From contig NZ_CP108088.1 in assembly GCF_036192275.1 (NCBI RefSeq), positions 2,480,001 through 2,544,000 of the forward strand: a stretch of DNA of 64,000 bases, read 5' to 3'. The position numbers were made by a program, and so were the translations under genes. This document shows positions 1 through 9,000 of this stretch, in pieces (position 1 is the stretch's first letter; each line of letters begins with the position of its first letter). The notes under the pieces were generated by a model. The model ran no database searches, was not told the origin of the DNA, and was given only the letters and a program-made list of their open reading frames with translations. The stretch comes from Streptomyces sp. NBC_00250. Lineage in GTDB: Bacteria; Actinomycetota; Actinomycetes; Streptomycetales; Streptomycetaceae.

Positions 1-834
1 GACGGCGCCGAGCAGTCCGCCCACGCTGCCGCCCGCGAGCAGCCAGCCCACCGCGGCCTCGCCGACGTGGAGTTCGCGGACGAGGAACACGGTCAGGATG
101 GCCTGGTAGCCGGTGAGCAGCAGGTTGGTGACGGTGCCGTACGTGGTCAGGACGCGCAGGTAGGGGTCGCGCACGGTGTGCCGCAACCCCTCCGCGACCT
201 CCTTGCGCAGGGCCGTGGGCCGCTCGGGTCGCTCCGGCTCCGGTTCCCTGGCACGGATGCCGAGCAGGCACAGGGTGGAGACCAGGAAGGTCGCGGCGTC
301 GGCGAGGAGTCCGTTGACCGCGCCGAACGCGCCGGCCAGGACTCCGCCGCCGCCGAGCCCGGCGAGCTGCGCGGCCGACTCGCTGCCCTGCAGTTTGGCG
401 TTCGCCTCCGTGAGGTGTTCGCGGGGGACCACGAACGGTACGTAGACCCGGTAGGCGATGGAGAAGAAGACGTTGGCGAGTCCGGTGAGCAGGGAGACCA
501 CGACCAGCTGGGTCATGGTCAGTACGTCGAGCCAGGCGGCGGCCGGCACGCTGAGCAGCAGCACCAGCGAGCCGAGGTTGCAGGCCACCATCAGCGGGCG
601 GCGCGGCAGCCGGTCCACCCAGGCGCCGGCGGGCAGTCCGACGAGCAGCCAGGGCAGCCAGGCGGCGGCGGCCAGGGCGCTCACCCAGAAGGTGCTCGCG
701 TCCAGGGTGACCACGGCCACCAGCGGCATGGCGACACCGGTGATGTTGCTGCCGAAGCGGCTCGTGGTCTCCCCCGCCCACAGGAGCCGGAAGTCACGCT
801 GCCGCAGCAGCCCGTCCCGGCGCCGCGCGTTCAT
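1..834 (-). CDS. MFS exporter, partial (3' end beyond the left edge)
   Basis: Reading leftwards from an ATG at 834 gives about 278 codons with no stop before the window edge. The product starts MNARRRDGLLRQRDFRLLW and then runs through several hydrophobic helices. It contains an MFS loop motif (GAWVDRLPRRPLM) after the second helix, typical of the enterobactin-exporter-like or MFS_3 group of proton antiporters. Its start codon overlaps the stop of the lyase-like gene (ATGA), so it is translationally coupled to the precursor genes. The context suggests export of, or self-resistance to, the peptide product. The transported substrate is inferred only from position. A permease of unrelated function is possible. 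Confidence 0.8.
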   Translation of the reverse strand, partial: MNARRRDGLLRQRDFRLLWAGETTSRFGSNITGVAMPLVAVVTLDASTFWVSALAAAAWLPWLLVGLPAGAWVDRLPRRPLMVACNLGSLVLLLSVPAAAWLDVLTMTQLVVVSLLTGLANVFFSIAYRVYVPFVVPREHLTEANAKLQGSESAAQLAGLGGGGVLAGAFGAVNGLLADAATFLVSTLCLLGIRAREPEPERPERPTALRKEVAEGLRHTVRDPYLRVLTTYGTVTNLLLTGYQAILTVFLVRELHVGEAAVGWLLAGGSVGGLLGAV

Positions 835-2414
835 CGGGCGGCCACCACCTTGGTGGTCGCGTCGCCCGGCGCGTCGCCCGGCACATCGGCCGACGTGGCG
901 GCCACCACCTTGGCGGCCTCGGCGGACAGTCGCTCGGCGGCGTCGGCCCAGCGCGCCCGCCGGGCGGCCGACTCGTCGGCGAGGAGGGCGAGTTCCGTAC
1001 GTGCCCGGGCCAGCGCCTCGGTCGGTGCGGTGCCGCCGGGGCCTCCGCCGTGGGCGCAGGCGGCGGCCACGGTCTCCGGGTCGAGCCAGTCGGCGGGGTA
1101 CCCGGCGGCGGCCGCGGCCACGTCGGGCTGTGTGCGGGCCGCCTCGGACAGGGGCGTACCGCTGTCGAGGGCGGCGAGGACGGTCTCGCCGACCAGGTGG
1201 TGGGCGGTACGGAAGGGTGTGCCGTCGACGACGAGGCGTTCGGCGAGGTAGGTCGCCGAGGTGAAGCCCTCCCGGGCGCGGTCGCGCATCCGCTCGCGGT
1301 CGGGTTCCGCTCCGTCGACGACGAGCCGGAGCAGGGTCACGGCCTGGGTGGTGTCGGCGAGGCCGGGCCAGAGGTGGCGGGCGGCCTCGGTGCCGACGGC
1401 GATGGCGTTGGTGTACCCGGCGGTGGACATGGCCGCCGCGGCGCCGGTGAAGCCGGCGAGGGCGGCGGTCGAGCGGCCCTGGATGTGTTCGAGGAGGAAG
1501 GGGTTGCGCTTCTGCGGCATCATCGAGCTGGAGCCGACGAGGTCGTCGGCCATCCGCAGCAGTCCGAACTCCTCGGTGGTCCACCAGGTCAGGTCGCGGG
1601 CGACCCGGGCCATGAGGACGCCGAGGACGGCGGCGGCGGAGAGCATGCGCAGCACGAAGTCACGGGAGGCGACGGCGTCGACCGAGTTCGGCACGGCGGC
1701 GGTGAAGCCGAGCAGGTCGGCGGTGCGGTCCGGATCGACGGGCACGGAGGTGCCGCCGACGGCTCCCGCGCCGAGCGGGTTGACGTCGATCTCCCGCCCG
1801 GCGTCGAGCAGTCCGGCCAGCGAGCGCAGCACGCCGCCGGCGACCCCGGTCAGATAGTGTCCGTAGCTGACGGGCACGGCGGGCTGGCCGTGGGTGTACG
1901 CGGGCATGGTGACGTCCCGGTACGCCTCCGCCTTGTCGAGCAGGACCTGCGCCAACCCGACGACTTCGTCCAGGAGTCGGCCGTACGGGCCGCGCACCTT
2001 GAGTCGTACGGTGGTGGCGTTGAGGTCGTTGCGGGAGCGCCCGGTGTGCAGCACCCCGCCGGTCTCCTGGCCGAGCCGGTCGACGAGCCAGCCCTCGTAC
2101 GCCAGGTACAGGCCGCGCGGCATGGGGCGGGCGCGGACGGGGGCGAAGTCCTCGGCGCGCAGGGCTTCGACCGTGTCGAGGAGAGCTCCGGCGCGGGTCG
2201 CGTCGACGATGCCGCGCTCGGCGAGCATCACCAGATGGGCCCGGTCGACCTCGCTGATCAGCCGCAGTTCGTCGCCGACGGGGTCGCCGTCGTCGGTCCG
2301 GTACTGGTCGTAGACGATGCGATGGGCTCGCGGGTCGAGCCCGGTGCGCAGCCGCCCGGTGTGGACGCCCGCCTCCTGCGGGGTGTGCGTTCCCGCCTCC
2401 TGCGGGCCGCTCAT
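831..2414 (-). CDS. Argininosuccinate-lyase-like enzyme (DabB-type, 2,3-diaminobutyrate pathway)
   Basis: 527 aa of the aspartase/fumarase superfamily. Visible hallmarks are GRSRND (about 125-130), THGQP (174-178, catalytic region) and the signature GSSSMMPQKRNP (294-305) with the catalytic Ser. Argininosuccinate lyase releases fumarate from an N-succinyl-type adduct. Lying in an operon with a threonine-type kinase and a cysteine-synthase-like PLP enzyme, it most likely cleaves an aspartate adduct of 2,3-diaminobutyrate to fumarate and the free diamino acid, as proposed for DabB of friulimicin. It overlaps both neighbours (ATGA at each end). The N-terminus carries a duplicated PQEAGTHT/PQEAGVHT and the C-terminus a repeated KVVAA segment, both absent from ordinary ArgH. 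Primary-metabolism argH is the alternative, but no arg genes adjoin it. Confidence 0.78.
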   Translation of the reverse strand: MSGPQEAGTHTPQEAGVHTGRLRTGLDPRAHRIVYDQYRTDDGDPVGDELRLISEVDRAHLVMLAERGIVDATRAGALLDTVEALRAEDFAPVRARPMPRGLYLAYEGWLVDRLGQETGGVLHTGRSRNDLNATTVRLKVRGPYGRLLDEVVGLAQVLLDKAEAYRDVTMPAYTHGQPAVPVSYGHYLTGVAGGVLRSLAGLLDAGREIDVNPLGAGAVGGTSVPVDPDRTADLLGFTAAVPNSVDAVASRDFVLRMLSAAAVLGVLMARVARDLTWWTTEEFGLLRMADDLVGSSSMMPQKRNPFLLEHIQGRSTAALAGFTGAAAAMSTAGYTNAIAVGTEAARHLWPGLADTTQAVTLLRLVVDGAEPDRERMRDRAREGFTSATYLAERLVVDGTPFRTAHHLVGETVLAALDSGTPLSEAARTQPDVAAAAAGYPADWLDPETVAAACAHGGGPGGTAPTEALARARTELALLADESAARRARWADAAERLSAEAAKVVAATSADVPGDAPGDATTKVVAAR

Positions 2415-3682
2415 ACCGGCACCGCCTCCCTCACCGGCACGTCGGCCGCCACGGGCGTCAGTGCTGCGGCGAGTCCCAGCGCGAGGGCGGTCCCGGCCGC
2501 TTCGGCCGACTGCCCCGGAGCCGTACCGGTCGCGATCACATGGCCCACCCGTCCGCGGAAGTCCTCGGCCGGTGCGACCCGGGTTCCGGCCGGGCGGTAG
2601 AAGACGGCGTCGACGACACCGGGCACCGCGCGGGCCGCCGACTCGGCGGCGGCGACGTCCGCGAGGACGCTGTCGGTGCCGGCCGTGAGGAAACGGATCG
2701 AGGCCGCGCCCGCCGCGTCCGGCGTACCGGTGAGGTCGACGCGTTCGCCGAGTGCGGCCCGCACCTGGGCGCCGACCAGGTCGACGCCGCGCGCCCGGCG
2801 CACGAGCTCCGGGATCATGCCGCCGGCGAGCCGCGGATTGACCTCGATGACGCGGGCGACGTCGCCGTCGAGCCGGAGCTCGACGTGGGCCGCGCCCCAG
2901 CCGAGGCCGAGGGCCTTGACGGCGCGCACGGCCGTGTCGACGAGCGCGGCGGCCTGCGCGGCCGGGAGGACGGCGGGCACGTCGTGCCCCGTCTCGACGA
3001 ACACCGGCGGCGCGCCGACGTGTTTGGTGACCGTGACGACGGCCTCCTCGCCGAAGACCTCCACCGAGAACTCGCGCCCGGTCAGGTACTGCTCGACGAG
3101 GACCACGCCCCGGGTGCGCAGCCCGCGTTCGTTGACCGTGGCGGCCAGCAGGCCCTTCGCGTGCTCGGCGACCTCGTCCCGGTCACGGCACAGGCGTACG
3201 CCCAGACTCCCCGAGCCCTGCACCGGCTTGACGACGACGGGACCGCCCAGCCACTGGGCGGCGGCGAGCGCCTCGGCGACGTCGCCGGCCACCGAGAAGC
3301 GGGGTACGGGCACTCCGGCCGTGTCCAGGGTGCGGCGCTGCGCGGACTTGTCGCGGCAGGCCCGGACGGCGTCGGCGGACGGCCCCGGCAGCCCGAGGCG
3401 CCGGGCGAGGCCGGCGGCCGTGGCGACGTAGTACTCGGAGCTGGAGAGCACCCCGGCGACCGGCGCGGCGGCGGCGAGGCCGGTCACGGCGGCCCACAGG
3501 GCGTCATCGTCGGAGGTGTCCACGACGACGGTGCGCAGACCGTCCTCGGCGGCGTACGGATAGCGGGCGGGATCCGCGCTCAGCAGGACGGGTACGGCTC
3601 CGAGATCGCGGGCCCGCTGGGCGAACTGGCGTCCCGTGCCGGTGGTATTGGACTCGACGAGGAGCAGCAGCGGGGTGGTCAC
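2411..3682 (-). CDS. ATP-grasp carboxylate-amine ligase
   Basis: 423 aa, GTG start at 3682 overlapping the upstream stop (GTGA). A PurK-like N-terminal fold (LLLVESNTTGTG) is followed by an ATP-grasp domain. Seen are VVKPVQGSGSLGVRL (nucleotide-binding lysine and glycine-rich loop, about 155-170) and the metal-binding IEVNPRLAGGMIPEL (about 275-290), which match the ATP-grasp_4 / L-amino acid ligase group. Such enzymes make an acyl phosphate and join a carboxylate to an amine. Here it sits between the PLP synthase and the lyase of the presumed diaminobutyrate set, so it may build an amide or dipeptide from the pathway product, or activate the aspartate donor. The substrate cannot be read from the sequence. 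The three-gene Dab set as I know it does not need an ATP-grasp enzyme. Confidence 0.75.
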   Translation of the reverse strand: MTTPLLLLVESNTTGTGRQFAQRARDLGAVPVLLSADPARYPYAAEDGLRTVVVDTSDDDALWAAVTGLAAAAPVAGVLSSSEYYVATAAGLARRLGLPGPSADAVRACRDKSAQRRTLDTAGVPVPRFSVAGDVAEALAAAQWLGGPVVVKPVQGSGSLGVRLCRDRDEVAEHAKGLLAATVNERGLRTRGVVLVEQYLTGREFSVEVFGEEAVVTVTKHVGAPPVFVETGHDVPAVLPAAQAAALVDTAVRAVKALGLGWGAAHVELRLDGDVARVIEVNPRLAGGMIPELVRRARGVDLVGAQVRAALGERVDLTGTPDAAGAASIRFLTAGTDSVLADVAAAESAARAVPGVVDAVFYRPAGTRVAPAEDFRGRVGHVIATGTAPGQSAEAAGTALALGLAAALTPVAADVPVREAVPV

Positions 3683-4803
3683 GACCGCGCCTCCGGCGTC
3701 ATCACGGCACCGAGGTCGTGGACCTCCGGCGTCATGACGTCACCGAGGTCGGCAGCCTCCGGCGTCATGACGTCGTCGAAGCCGCGGCGTGCCCACACCA
3801 GACGGGTCCACGAGGACGGGGCGTCCAGCGGATGGTCGACGGTGACCGGGCCGCCGGCCGTCGGCGCCGGCTCGATGCCCTGCTCGCGCAGCCACTCGGC
3901 GTGGTAGACGGTGGACTGGTAGCGGTAGCCCTCGTCGGGCAGCACCATGACGACCTTGCTGCCCGGGTTGCGCGCGGCCCACCAGGAGGCGACCTGGAAG
4001 GAGGCACCGCTGGTGGGGCCCATGAACAGGCCGTGGGTGCGGAAGAGTTCGTGGGTGGCGTGGAAGGCCTCGGGGGCGGTGACCCAGTGCACCTCGTCGT
4101 AGGCGCTGTGGCGCACGTTGCCCGGGTGGATGCTGCTGCCGAGGCCGCGCAGCGTGCGCGGCCCGTCGGGCGAGCCGAAGATGATCGAGCCGTGGGTGTC
4201 CACACCGACGAGGTGCAGCGCCGGGTCCGCCGGGCGCAGGGCGGCGGCGAGGCCGCCGGTGGAGCCGCCGGACCCGACCGGTCCGACCAGGCAGTCCACG
4301 GAGCCGACGGTCTCGCCGATGAGGTCGGCGACCGCGGCGTAGGCGCCGGGGTTGTCGGGGTTGTCGTACTGGCCGGGCACGAAGCTGTCGGGGTGGAGCC
4401 GGCGCAGTTCCTCGACGCGGGCGAGGCGGGCGCCCTGGATGCCGCCGCTCTGCCCGGCGTACTCGACGATCTCGACGGTGGCGCCCAGCATTTCGAGGCG
4501 GTTGCGCAGGTCGCGGTCGATGGCGGAGTCGCCCACGATGGTCAGGTCGTATCCGCGCAGTCGGCACACCATCGCCAGGCCGAGCGCGAAGGTGCCGGAG
4601 GAGGTCTCGATGACCCGGCTGCCGGGGCGCAGCAGTCCGGCGGCCTCGGCGCGGTCGATGATGTAGCGCGCCGGCAGCAGCTTCATCAGGCTGAACGCCG
4701 CCGCGTAGAGGTTGTCGGTCACCTGGATGATGCGGGGCAGCTCGGTGGCGTCCACCACCGAGTCGTGCAGCCTGCCGGCGCCCGCGATCGTGGTCGTAGT
4801 CAT
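3679..4803 (-). CDS. Cysteine-synthase-like PLP enzyme (DabA/SbnA-type beta-replacement)
   Basis: 374 aa, fold-type II PLP enzyme. The likely Schiff-base lysine is K41 in AFSLMKLLPAR. The SSGT segment corresponds to the substrate-binding SSGN loop, and GPVGSGGSTGG to the phosphate cup. Members of this branch replace a beta leaving group (O-phosphoserine in SbnA) with an amino-acid amine. With the kinase immediately upstream, the expected substrate is O-phosphothreonine and the product an aspartate or glutamate adduct of 2,3-diaminobutyrate. The ATG lies one base after the kinase stop (TGA C ATG) with GGTGA as the probable ribosome site. The last 30 residues are three copies of a 10-residue unit centred on VMTPE, absent from normal family members. 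Enzyme class is sure; substrate is inferred. Confidence 0.82.
   Translation of the reverse strand: MTTTTIAGAGRLHDSVVDATELPRIIQVTDNLYAAAFSLMKLLPARYIIDRAEAAGLLRPGSRVIETSSGTFALGLAMVCRLRGYDLTIVGDSAIDRDLRNRLEMLGATVEIVEYAGQSGGIQGARLARVEELRRLHPDSFVPGQYDNPDNPGAYAAVADLIGETVGSVDCLVGPVGSGGSTGGLAAALRPADPALHLVGVDTHGSIIFGSPDGPRTLRGLGSSIHPGNVRHSAYDEVHWVTAPEAFHATHELFRTHGLFMGPTSGASFQVASWWAARNPGSKVVMVLPDEGYRYQSTVYHAEWLREQGIEPAPTAGGPVTVDHPLDAPSSWTRLVWARRGFDDVMTPEAADLGDVMTPEVHDLGAVMTPEARS
3682..3774 (-). repeat. Three tandem 30-bp repeats at the 3' end of the PLP-enzyme gene
   Basis: The DNA repeats a 30-base unit three times (core CTCCGGCGTCATGACGTC on the plus strand), encoding VMTPE(A/V)xDLG-like decapeptides just before the stop. 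The unit length is a multiple of three, so the frame is kept. It looks like slippage expansion of the C-terminal tail. Confidence 0.85.
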
Positions 4804-4804
4804 G

Positions 4805-5722
4805 TCAGTCACCCGTCGTGAAGATCCACTGCTCGTGGATGCCGATGTTGTGCAGCAGTCGCTGGGCGTGCTCGGTGCGGGCCTCGACCTCGGGGTCGTC
4901 GCGGTCGAAGAGGAGCCCGGCGATGTCCCCGCTGTGCGCGGCCTGGATGCCGAGGGCACCGGTCTCCCGGACGATGGCGCGCAGGCCGTCGAGGCGGGGG
5001 ATGGGCAGGTGCCGCTGGTTGATGTCGGTACTGGCGGTGGCGACCGCCCCGACGAGGGCGACGTCCTTGGTGTGGATGGCCTCGCGCAGCATCACCTGGA
5101 GTTCGGCGAAGAGTTCGAGTTCCGCGCTGCCGTACTCGGCGGGCGGGAAGGCCAGCGTGTCGATGCCCTTGCCCTCGTTCTCGGGCCGCGAGCCGAAGCC
5201 GAGGACCCGCAGCACCGGCATGCGGTACCCGAAGTCCTCGATGACCTTGCCCTCCCGCTGCGCGAACAGCACCGAACTCTCGTTGAACATCAGGGAGTCG
5301 GACGCCGTCTCGGCCCGCACCGCGATCCGGGCGATCTCCTCGGGGGGCAGCGGGGACACCAGGGCGTCCTGCACGGCCCAGACCGCGGCGAGGACGTCGC
5401 TGGTGGACGAGCCGAAGCCACGGCAGAGCGGAACGTCGCCGGTGAGTTCGAGATGCCCGCCCACCGGCCCCTCCCCGGGCGGGACGCAGGCCTCGGCGGT
5501 GAGCTGCGCGGCCCGCGCCGCCTTGGACTTCCAGGCCGGGTGAACGGTCAGCTCCTCGCCCCGCGCGGGGATGAAGGAGGCCCGGGTGGTGTGGACGGTG
5601 CAGGGCAAGGTGACCAGCCCCCGGGTGAGCTGGCCCTGGTGCGGAAAGACGCCCTGGAGAATTTCGCCGTGATGTATCGGGGCCGAGGCGACGCCGACCC
5701 GCCAACCGGAATGATCCACCAT
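4805..5722 (-). CDS. GHMP-family kinase, probable L-threonine kinase (PduX/DabC-type)
   Basis: 305 aa from the ATG at 5722, which has AGAGGAAG about 8 bases upstream. Longer in-frame starts lack this. The ATP-binding loop is seen as CRGFGSSTSDVLAAVW (about 100-115), the GHMP equivalent of PxxxGLGSSAA. N-terminal VGVASAPIHHGEILQG matches the opening of PduX-like threonine kinases. Predicted reaction: L-threonine + ATP to O-phospho-L-threonine, setting up a leaving group for the PLP enzyme that follows one base later. It is the first gene after the hairpin that follows NRPS2, so it probably has its own promoter in 5723-5950. A weak TAGCGT -10-like hexamer lies at 5792-5797 on the minus strand. 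Homoserine kinase is the main alternative. Confidence 0.8.
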   Translation of the reverse strand: MVDHSGWRVGVASAPIHHGEILQGVFPHQGQLTRGLVTLPCTVHTTRASFIPARGEELTVHPAWKSKAARAAQLTAEACVPPGEGPVGGHLELTGDVPLCRGFGSSTSDVLAAVWAVQDALVSPLPPEEIARIAVRAETASDSLMFNESSVLFAQREGKVIEDFGYRMPVLRVLGFGSRPENEGKGIDTLAFPPAEYGSAELELFAELQVMLREAIHTKDVALVGAVATASTDINQRHLPIPRLDGLRAIVRETGALGIQAAHSGDIAGLLFDRDDPEVEARTEHAQRLLHNIGIHEQWIFTTGD

Positions 5723-5950
5723 GTCCTTGACTTCCTCTGGGGGCCGGACCGCACCACTCACAAGGCCTGGCCGATCGTGCGGACATCCCACACGCTAGGC
5801 AGCGCGCAGGCCCGGATCCGGCTGCTCGGGCGGCAGTATGCGGGCAGTTCGGTGCGCGGCCGACCGACGGGGGACGCGCCGGGGGCGTCGCGCAGGGGCG
5901 CGGAGGGCCGGCGTCGGGCAGGCTGTGGCCCGTACGAAGCCGGACGCGCC

Positions 5951-5987
5951 GGGGCCCGTACGGCGGTGGTGCTGCCGTACGGGCCCC
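5951..5987 (-). terminator. Hairpin terminator downstream of NRPS2
   Basis: Perfect 14-bp stem (GGGGCCCGTACGGC pairing with 5974-5987) and a 9-base loop, 16 bases past the NRPS2 stop. There is no clear U-tract, as is usual in Streptomyces. It separates the NRPS operon from the kinase-PLP-ATP-grasp-lyase-MFS set. Confidence 0.75.
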
Positions 5988-6002
5988 TGACCGTCCAGGT
6001 GT

Positions 6003-9000
6003 TCAGATACGGGCAGGTCGCAGCCTGCGGGCCAGGACCCGGCCGATCGCCCGCAGCGGCTCCGCCTCGGTCATCCGGGCGTGCTCGCAGTCGACGGCGA
6101 ACTCCTCGACACGGCCGCTCACATACGGCGCCCAGGCCTCGGCGCCCGAGGAGGGAGCCGGAGTGCCGGTGGCGTCGAAGAACACCGCGTCCCCGCCGAA
6201 GCGGACGTCCGGCACGTACCGGTAGCGCATCCGCAGGTTGTCGAGGGTGGCCGCCACGACGGCCGCCGCCTGCGCGTGTTCGAGGGCGCCGAGCACCGGG
6301 TCCGACCGGCGCAGCGCCTCGGCGAGTTCACCGATGTCCGGCGCCGTGTCCGCACAGCGCACCGCGATCGTCTCACCGGCTGAGCCGAGCAGGGCGGTCA
6401 GCACGTGCCGGCCGTCGATCTCCGGCGCACGGAATCCGTCGGGCAGCGGATAGGAGTCGAGGAGCGCAAGCAGGGCGACCTCCTCCCCCGCCGCTTCGAG
6501 ACGGGCCGCGACGGCGTGCGCGACCAGACCGCCGAAGGACCAGCCGAGCAGGTGGTACGGGCCCTGCGGCTGGATCCTGCGGATCTCGGCGAGGTAGTCG
6601 TCGGCCATCTCCTCGATGGCGGTCGGCGCGTCGTGCGGGCCGCCGAGCCTGCGCGCCTGCAGCGCGATGACCGGTCGGTCCTGGTCGAGGTGGGGCAGCA
6701 GACCGGCGTACCCCCAGCTCATCCCGGACACGGCGTGGACGCAGAACAGCGGCGGCTCACCGGAGTTCGTCTCCGTGACGGCCCGGATGGGCAGCACGGT
6801 ATCGAGGGGGTCTTCGCCGCTGCCCGCCGCGATCTGCTCGGCGAGCAGGGCCGGGGTGGGACTCCGGAACAGATCGCTGATGGTGATGCGGGTGTCCCAG
6901 ACGGCACGGATGCGGCTGATGAGCCGGGTGGCGCGGAGGGAGTGTCCGCCGCGGTGGAAGAAGTTGTCGTCGATGCCGACGGAGTCGAGGCCGAGGTTGT
7001 CGGCGAACAGCCCGCAGAGGATCTCTTCGGCGGGGTTACGGGGGGCTCGTCCGCCCTCCGAGCCGGTGGTGTCGTCGGGGGCGGGCAGGGCACGGCGGTC
7101 GAGCTTGCCGTTGACCGTACGGGGCAGGGCGTCGAGGACGACGAAGGCCGAGGGCACGAGGTGTTCGGGCAGCCGGGCGGCGACGTGCCGACGCAGCTCC
7201 TCCGGTGCCGCCTCACCGACCACGTACGCGACCAGACGCTTGTCGCCCGGCCGGTCCTCCCGCACGACGGCGGCGGCCTGCACCACCGAGGCGTGTGCCA
7301 TCAGCGCGGACTCGATCTCGCCCGGCTCGATCCGGAAGCCGCGCAACTTGATCTGCTCGTCGCCACGGCCCAGATACTCCAGGGCGCCCTCCTTGTTCCA
7401 GCGGGCCAGGTCACCCGTGCGATACATCCGCGCACCGGCGGGCCCGTAGGGGTTCCCGACGAAACGGTCCGCCGTCAGCGCCGGCTGACCGATGTACCCG
7501 TGCGCGAGACCGTGCCCCGCCACGTACAACTCACCGGGAACACCCGGGGCCACCAGCTCCAGGTTCTCGTCCAGGACGTAGGCGTGCTTACCGGCGAGGG
7601 GACTGCCGACCGGGATGCTTGCCGCGCCCGCGAGACCCGGCTCGATCACGAACGCCGTCGTGAACCCCATGCTCTCCGCCGGCCCGTAACCGTTCAGGAG
7701 ATGCAGCCGAGGATGGTCGGCCAGGGCCCTGGCCGTGTGCGTCGGGGACGCCGCTTCACCGGCGGTCATGGCCTCCTTGACGTGGGCGAAGGTCTCCGGG
7801 TGCTCGTCGAGCATGTGGTTGAAGAGGCTCGCGGACATCTGGAGCGTGGTGACCTGGTGCTGTTCCACCAGCTCGGCGATCAGCAGCGGGTCCGTGTGCT
7901 GACCGGGCTGGAGGACACACACACCGCCGTGCAGCAGCGGACCGAACACCTCAAGGGCGAACGCGTCCCACGACACCGGCGAGCACTGCAGGAAGGTCTG
8001 CTCCGGACCGAAGGCCAGATAGTCCGGACCGACGAACGTCGCCGCCAACGCCCGGTGCGAGGCCATGACCCCCTTCGGCAGACCCGTCGAACCCGACGTG
8101 AACATCACGCACGCGACGGATTCGGGTGATCCGCCGGTCTCCACGGCAGCCCCTGAGAGCCCGCTCACCTCGACGATCTCCGCCGTCAGATCGACGACCA
8201 CCGCACCCGTGGACAGCGCCGGCAGAAGCGTCTGCGTGATCAGAGCAGTCGGGGACACCTGCCCAAGCACACCGTTCAGCCGCTCCACCGGGAACAGCGG
8301 GTCCAGCATCGTGTACCCCGCACCCGCCTTCAGTACGGCAAGCAACGCCGCCACCATCTGCGGCGAACGCTCCACATGCACACCCACCAGATCCCCGGGC
8401 CGCACACCCCGACCCGTCAGATGACGTGCCAGCCGGTTCGACCAGACATCCAACTCCCCGTAGGAGACGACCTGATCCTCGAAGACGAGGGCCGTCGCCT
8501 CGGGCGACCGCGCCGCCTGCCCCGCGAACAGACCGTCGAGACCGAGTTCCGGGCTGTCGGTCCGTGCGCCGGCCCACGCCGTGAGCTGATCCCGCTCGTC
8601 CTCCTGGAGGAGCGCCATCGTGCCGACCCGGGCGTCGGGTTCGGTCGCGGCGGACTCCAGGAGGAGCAGCATGCGGTCCAGCAGACGCTCGATCGTTTCG
8701 GGGCCGTAGAGGTCGGTGGCGTACTCGACGGTGATGTCGAGCCCGTCCGGACTCCCGTCGGCCGCACGCCGCTCACCGAAGGCGAACGTCAGGTCGAACT
8801 TCGCGATCCGCAACTCCGGAGCCACGAACTCCGCCCGCAGATCCCCGAGCCCAGGTGCGCCCACCGCCGTGTCACCCACGGTGAGCATCACCTGGAACAA
8901 CGGATGCCGAGACGCCGACCGCTCCGGATTGAGCACCTCGACGAGCCGGTCGAACGGAAGGTCCTGATGAGCCCATGCGGCGAGATCCGATTCCCGCACC

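Noticed and set aside
831..2414. Primary argH (arginine biosynthesis)
   Set aside because: It overlaps cassette genes on both sides, has repeat-altered termini, and no other arg genes are near; Dab context fits better.
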